From Proteobacteria bacterium UBA2383 (GTDB lineage: Bacteria; Pseudomonadota; Gammaproteobacteria; Competibacterales; Competibacteraceae): a stretch of DNA of 18,128 nt. Every line of letters begins with the position of its first letter. Within the stretch, counting starts at the first letter, position 1. The notes beneath the pieces were generated by a model. That model was given only the letters and a program-made list of their open reading frames with translations, was not told where the DNA came from and did not search any database. The stretch is taken from assembly GCA_002343485.1 (NCBI GenBank), contig DDST01000062.1, positions 848 through 18,975 on the forward strand, read 5' to 3'. Made by a program: the position numbers and the translations under genes. Of this stretch, positions 14,528 to 18,128 are shown one piece after another.

Positions 14528-15238
14528 ATGATTTCAGAAATCAGTTACTTAGGCGGGGTCTGTCCGGCTGGCCCTCTGGGCGTGCAAAGCGGTTTACCCT
14601 CGTACCCCAAGGTCGATCCGCGTGGTTGGGATCTCGGCGATATCGAGATGGCGATAGCCCTCAAGCGCGCTGAATTGAACCAGGTCATGGGATACCGGAA
14701 AGACTACGATGCCGAGGAACACAATCTTTGTCTGGCCCTGATTCGTTTTCAGGACGGCTCTTCGGAGATCCTGGTTGCCTACTCGAATGACAGCGCCATT
14801 CCTGAATCAACCCGTCTGGGATTGCATCTGATCCCGAACGTATATGACAAGCTCCCTCCCAACGAGCGCTTTGGCTGCGATGGCATGGCGCAATACCATA
14901 CCGAGCCGAAGCTGTTGAATTATCTGCTTGCAACCCTAGAAGTACGCCAGACTGCTTATCGGCGGCAATTCCTACCGCGCGATCCGCTTTATCGCTTTAT
15001 TCTCCAGCGCCAGCGCCAACAGGCCCGTGCACAGGCCGTCCTATCAAGCGATATCAAAAAGGTGGCCGCAGTGGTCATCGTAACGGAAATCGATTGCTGC
15101 TCGACGTGTACCGCCTACTCCATCGCGCGATTCCGGGAACGGTTTCCCGGTATTCCCCTGCGCACCATTGAATTGGGTAAGCAGGTCAAAGGGGGGGTCA
15201 AGCCTCAATACCGGCAAGTCACCGTCAACCGCAAGTAA
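14528..15238 (+). CDS. Putative cytidine-deaminase-fold protein, uncharacterised
   Basis: I recognise no named family, but the 236-residue protein shows the pattern of the zinc-dependent deaminase superfamily. Two strands (about 66-73 LCLALIRF and 80-85 EILVAY) precede His124-x-Glu126 at the start of a helix (YHTEPKLLNYLLATL). A hydrophobic strand (179-186) then leads to Cys191-Ser-Thr-Cys194 starting a second helix (CSTCTAYSIARFRERFPG). His, the two Cys and the Glu would be the zinc ligands and proton shuttle. The arrangement resembles deaminases found at the C-termini of bacterial toxins and in nucleic-acid editors, where the second motif is usually Pro-Cys-x-x-Cys; here Cys190 replaces Pro. 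There is no signal peptide, delivery domain or neighbouring immunity-like gene. A strong ribosome site (GAGGAGGT, overlapping the prmA end) and the 7-base gap indicate co-expression with prmA. Substrate is unknown. Confidence 0.7.
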   Translation: MISEISYLGGVCPAGPLGVQSGLPSYPKVDPRGWDLGDIEMAIALKRAELNQVMGYRKDYDAEEHNLCLALIRFQDGSSEILVAYSNDSAIPESTRLGLHLIPNVYDKLPPNERFGCDGMAQYHTEPKLLNYLLATLEVRQTAYRRQFLPRDPLYRFILQRQRQQARAQAVLSSDIKKVAAVVIVTEIDCCSTCTAYSIARFRERFPGIPLRTIELGKQVKGGVKPQYRQVTVNRK

Positions 15239-15261
15239 GAGGCGGGGAAGCATTCAAAACT

Positions 15262-15299
15262 CCCTTACCCCCTGCCAAGAAGGAGGTAAGGGTTGTTTA
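15262..15299. terminator. Bidirectional terminator between convergent genes
   Basis: CCCTTACCCCCT (15262-15273) pairs with AGGAGGTAAGGG (15281-15292) at 11 of 12 positions over a 7-base loop. TTGTTTA follows on the plus strand and AGTTTTG on the minus strand. It lies between the stops of the deaminase-like gene and the carbonic-anhydrase-like gene, so it can serve both. Confidence 0.75.
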
Positions 15300-15305
15300 G
15301 CGGGC

Positions 15306-15914
15306 TTAGGCGATGGTTTGCACCGTACCGTCGAGATTCATCAGCAGCGTCTCCACTTCCAGCTTCGGGTAGTTTTTGTGGACAGCCTTTTCCAAATCGC
15401 GCAGGTACTTACCGTGGACATTTTGTTCCAGCACCGGGTCTTTCGCAAAATCCGCTTTTAGAATTACCTTGTAAGCGCCACAGTCTCGATGATCCATCAG
15501 GATCACCCGGTTGATATGATGAAGATCAATGGCAATCTTGAGGTGTTCCCAGAACGTCTTATTCCAGCTCTTGAATTCGCTGGTGACTGCGCCCAGTGAA
15601 GCGCCAGCCAGGATAATATGGTCATATTGATTCGTCAGGCCACGGCCATCCATATATGTAACGATATCATCAATCAACCGGTAATCCATGCAGCTCAGCA
15701 ACAACGCCTCGGTGCCATGCGCGGCCGGCGCGGCGCTAGGCTTTGCGCTGTGTCCGGTTTCGGCCTGGGCTAACCGCCAAGGTGTTGCCAGCCCCAGCAG
15801 GGTAACGCCACCGCCCAAAGCAGCCAGTTGGATAAAGCGGCGGCGGTTGAGTCCAGTGAACGAGTCATCGTGCAGATGATGGCACGAGTTGAATGAAGAA
15901 ATCCGGGTCGTCAT
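15306..15914 (-). CDS. Tat-exported beta-carbonic-anhydrase-like protein
   Basis: The 202-residue product starts with a twin-arginine signal: NRRRFIQL at 23-30, a hydrophobic stretch (AALGGGVTLLGLA) and a likely cleavage after AQA at residue 51, so the mature part should fold in the cytoplasm and act in the periplasm. The mature domain has the beta-carbonic-anhydrase zinc signature: Cys75-x-Asp77-x-Arg79 (SCMDYRL) and His142-x-x-Cys145 (MDHRDCGAY). Asp77-Arg79 would be the usual catalytic dyad. The spacing between Cys75 and His142 (67 residues) is about 11 longer than in E. coli Can (Cys42 to His98), and the chain ends about 57 residues after Cys145. Hydration of CO2 is therefore plausible, not certain; it may belong to a divergent branch. 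AGAGG precedes the ATG. Convergent to the deaminase-like gene. Confidence 0.82.
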   Translation of the reverse strand: MTTRISSFNSCHHLHDDSFTGLNRRRFIQLAALGGGVTLLGLATPWRLAQAETGHSAKPSAAPAAHGTEALLLSCMDYRLIDDIVTYMDGRGLTNQYDHIILAGASLGAVTSEFKSWNKTFWEHLKIAIDLHHINRVILMDHRDCGAYKVILKADFAKDPVLEQNVHGKYLRDLEKAVHKNYPKLEVETLLMNLDGTVQTIA

Positions 15915-16115
15915 GGGAAGCCTCTCTTTGTCGTCAGGTCGTTTTTATCAATCATGGCTTGAAGCATGGAATCGGGGGGCAATATAGCCAGGATGACCCG
16001 ATTAACGATTTCCATTGTTCAAGAGTAGCTGAACGATCAAATTTTTTTGTTGAAACAGGCGATGATCGACGAAGACTGCTTATCTGGAGTCTCCCACGCG
16101 GCCAGCAGGTACTGA

Positions 16116-16131
16116 TGTTAGAATGACATTC
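16116..16131 (+). promoter_or_regulatory. Candidate extended -10 promoter and palindrome for mfd
   Basis: TAGAAT (16119-16124) has TG one base upstream (16116-16117), an extended -10 element, 34 bases before the mfd start. It overlaps a perfect small palindrome, GAATGaCATTC (16121-16131), that could be an operator. No good -35 box is present. The rest of the 243-base gap from 15915 shows a run of seven T (about 16041-16047) and nothing else I can support. Confidence 0.4.
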
Positions 16132-16157
16132 CCTTTCATGCGCATCACTCGAAATCC

Positions 16158-18128
16158 ATGCCGGTCACTGTTCAGAACTCAACCCTGTCATCACCATTAC
16201 AAGCCGTTCTCCCTCCCGATAACCGTCAACCGCTGCTTTGGAGCCACCTGCACGGTGCGGGACCCGCCCTGCTGATTGCCGCTGCTACCCGCTTTCGCGG
16301 CTTGGTGCTGGTCATCGTGCCAGACAGCCAGACAGCCCTGCGGCTGGAAACTGAACTGCAGGTCTTCGGCGGAGCGGATCTGGAAATTTTGGCGTTCCCG
16401 GACTGGGAAACCTTGCCCTACGATGGATTTTCCCCACATCAAGACATCCTCTCGCAACGATTGGCAACCTTGTATCAATTGCCGCAGCGGCGGCGTGGCG
16501 TGCTGGTAACGCCGGTAGCGACTTTGATGCAACGGCTGGCGCCGCGCGATTATCTGGATCGCTACGCTTTGTTGCTCACAGTTGGGGAACGGCTGGCGCT
16601 GGACCTGTTTCGCCAGCGCCTGGAAGCGGCGGGTTATAGCTGCGTGTCGCAGGTAGTAGAGCACGGTGAATTTGCAGTACGCGGATCGATTCTTGATTTG
16701 TTTCCAATGGGTGCTGAGCGGCCCTACCGGATCGAACTGTTCGATGACGAAGTGGAAAGCATCCGCGATTTCGACCCCGACACCCAGTTGTCGGTGGATA
16801 AGGTGGAATGCATCAAATTGCTGCCAGCGCGTGAGCTGGCGCTGGATAAAGAGTCCATTACCCGCTTCCGCCAAGCCTGGCGCCGCCAGTTTGAGGGTGA
16901 TCCACAACGGAGCCTGATCTACCGCGAAGTGAGCGCTGGCCATGCACCCGGCGGTATCGAGTATTACCTGCCGCTGTTTTTCGAACAGGCGGCGACGCTG
17001 TTTGATCATTTGCCGGAGAGTACTCTAGCGATCCGGCTGGAAGGCGTGGATGCTGCAATGGCGGCTTTCCAGGAACAGATCATGGACCGCTATGAACAGT
17101 ACCGGTATGACGCCGAGCGGCCGCTGTTGCCACCGCCATTGCTGTTTCTGGAAGCCGCCCAGGTAGACCGGGCGCTAGCCCGTTGGCCACGGGTTGAATT
17201 GGCGCTGGCTCAGCCCTCCTTCCCCAACCTTCCTCCACCAGAAAGGCAGGATTCTGGCATCAATTACCCGACCCTGCCACCGCCGGCCTTGCCCTTTGAA
17301 CCCCGCCATGAGCGGCCAGCTCATGCACTGGAACAGTTCTTAGCCGGATTTCCCGGACGGGTGCTCATCGCTGTCGAATCTGCCGGTCGTCGTGAAGTGC
17401 TGTTGGAGATGCTGCGCGGCTACGGTTTGCGGCCGGTCATTTGCACAGACTGGGCAGAGTTTCTGACGCGAGAGGAGTTGCGGCTGGCGCTAACCGTGGC
17501 ACCGCTGGAGCAGGGGCTGCTGCTCACCGAACCGCCGCTGGCGATCATCGCTGAGCCGCAGTTATACGGCGAACGGGTGCGGCAGGCGCGGCGGCGTGTC
17601 CAGAGCCGTGATCCCGACGCGATCATCCGCAACCTGAGCGATCTCAGCTTGGGTGCGCCGATCGTGCATGAAGAGCATGGTATTGGCCGCTACACCGGGT
17701 TGCAGCGATTGGAAGCCGCCGGGATCGATGGTGAATTCGTGGTGGTCGAATACGCTGGCGGTGACCGGCTGTATGTTCCCGTCGCTGCGCTGCATCTGCT
17801 CAGCCGTTACACCGGGGCCGCCCCGGAGAACGCACCCTTGCATAAACTGGGCAGCGGTCAATGGGAAAGGGCCAAACGCAAAGCCGCGAAGCAAGTCAGT
17901 GATGCAGCGGCAGAGTTACTTGATCTCTATGCGCGCCGCGAGGCCCGGCCGGGTCACGCCTTTGGTCTTAGCGAAGCTGACTACATCGCTTTTTCTGCAG
18001 CTTTTCCCTTCGAGGAAACCGCAGATCAACAGGCCGCCATTGAAGCGGTGATTGCCGATCTGCGGTCGGCAAAACCGATGGATCGGGTCGTATGCGGCGA
18101 TGTTGGCTTCGGCAAGACCGAGGTGGCG
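16158..18128 (+). CDS. mfd: Transcription-repair coupling factor Mfd, C-terminal half beyond window
   Basis: Mfd binds RNA polymerase stalled at DNA damage, pushes it off with an ATP-driven translocase and recruits UvrA. I read this frame from an ATG at 16158 straight to the window edge: 657 codons with no stop, out of roughly 1150 in the full protein. The N-terminal UvrB-homology module is recognisable (FPDWETLPYDGFSPHQDILS at 80-99; VRGSILDLFPMG near 175). The RNA-polymerase interaction domain follows at about 500-560 (VHEEHGIGRYTGLQRLE, then VVVEYAGGDRLYVPV). The sequence ends inside the Walker A motif of the translocase (GDVGFGKTEVA, 647-657). No strong ribosome site precedes the ATG; an ATG at 16138 is out of frame. 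Confidence 0.97.
   Translation, partial: MPVTVQNSTLSSPLQAVLPPDNRQPLLWSHLHGAGPALLIAAATRFRGLVLVIVPDSQTALRLETELQVFGGADLEILAFPDWETLPYDGFSPHQDILSQRLATLYQLPQRRRGVLVTPVATLMQRLAPRDYLDRYALLLTVGERLALDLFRQRLEAAGYSCVSQVVEHGEFAVRGSILDLFPMGAERPYRIELFDDEVESIRDFDPDTQLSVDKVECIKLLPARELALDKESITRFRQAWRRQFEGDPQRSLIYREVSAGHAPGGIEYYLPLFFEQAATLFDHLPESTLAIRLEGVDAAMAAFQEQIMDRYEQYRYDAERPLLPPPLLFLEAAQVDRALARWPRVELALAQPSFPNLPPPERQDSGINYPTLPPPALPFEPRHERPAHALEQFLAGFPGRVLIAVESAGRREVLLEMLRGYGLRPVICTDWAEFLTREELRLALTVAPLEQGLLLTEPPLAIIAEPQLYGERVRQARRRVQSRDPDAIIRNLSDLSLGAPIVHEEHGIGRYTGLQRLEAAGIDGEFVVVEYAGGDRLYVPVAALHLLSRYTGAAPENAPLHKLGSGQWERAKRKAAKQVSDAAAELLDLYARREARPGHAFGLSEADYIAFSAAFPFEETADQQAAIEAVIADLRSAKPMDRVVCGDVGFGKTEVA

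Noticed and set aside
14528..15238. Interpreting the deaminase-like protein as an active secreted polymorphic toxin
   Set aside because: No signal peptide, repeat or delivery domain upstream and no adjacent immunity-like gene; the next gene is convergent and carbonic-anhydrase-like.
16197..17009. 270-codon minus-strand frame
   Set aside because: Lies entirely within the mfd coding frame, which has clear Mfd motifs and runs to the edge; a shadow frame.
1..18128. Search for tRNA/rRNA genes, CRISPR arrays, insertion sequences or attachment sites
   Set aside because: No cloverleaf with TTCGA-type arm, no regularly spaced repeats, no transposase-like frame and no terminal inverted repeats were found by reading.

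Overview
The window looks like chromosomal DNA from a gammaproteobacterium with moderate-to-high GC. The evidence is an lptM-lysA pair, a pip-dtd pair with a 4-base overlap, the aroQ-accB-accC cluster with prmA downstream, a class I (Fe-S) fumarase and mfd, all with gammaproteobacterial-type sequence. I cannot name a genus. Most of the window is core housekeeping sequence. The exceptions are an AT-richer stretch at the left edge and a few unusual genes on the right.

Layout: positions 1-724 (minus) hold a truncated, unrecognised protein with a glycine-rich hydrophobic segment, sitting where dapF often follows lysA. Then come lysA (803-2050, minus) and the small lipoprotein gene lptM (2053-2232, minus). 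A divergent promoter region leads rightward to an alpha/beta-hydrolase carboxylesterase (2368-3051), a CPA1-type Na+/H+ antiporter (3079-4338) and a class I fumarate hydratase (4492-6057). A complex hairpin lies between the fumarase and a convergent D-2-hydroxyacid dehydrogenase (6233-7189, minus). The dehydrogenase is divergent from hemH (7269-8375), which is followed by a HAD-IIA phosphatase (8486-9238). Next are pip-dtd (9332-10761) and aroQ-accB-accC (10850-13153). A 449-base gap containing a perfect long palindrome separates accC from prmA (13603-14520). prmA is closely followed by an uncharacterised gene whose product has the His-x-Glu and Cys-x-x-Cys signature of the cytidine-deaminase fold (14528-15238). 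A bidirectional terminator separates this from a convergent gene for a Tat-exported beta-carbonic-anhydrase-like protein (15306-15914, minus). The window ends inside mfd (16158 to the edge), which is cut in its Walker A motif.

Functionally, lysA finishes lysine synthesis, aroQ serves the shikimate pathway, accB/accC start fatty-acid synthesis, the fumarase belongs to the TCA cycle, hemH completes haem, dtd proofreads D-aminoacyl-tRNA, prmA methylates L11 and mfd couples repair to transcription. No rRNA, tRNA, CRISPR array or intact insertion sequence was seen. The most interesting items are the stand-alone deaminase-like protein behind prmA, the truncated membrane/coiled-coil protein next to lysA, the exported carbonic-anhydrase-like protein, and a set of similar intergenic palindromes.
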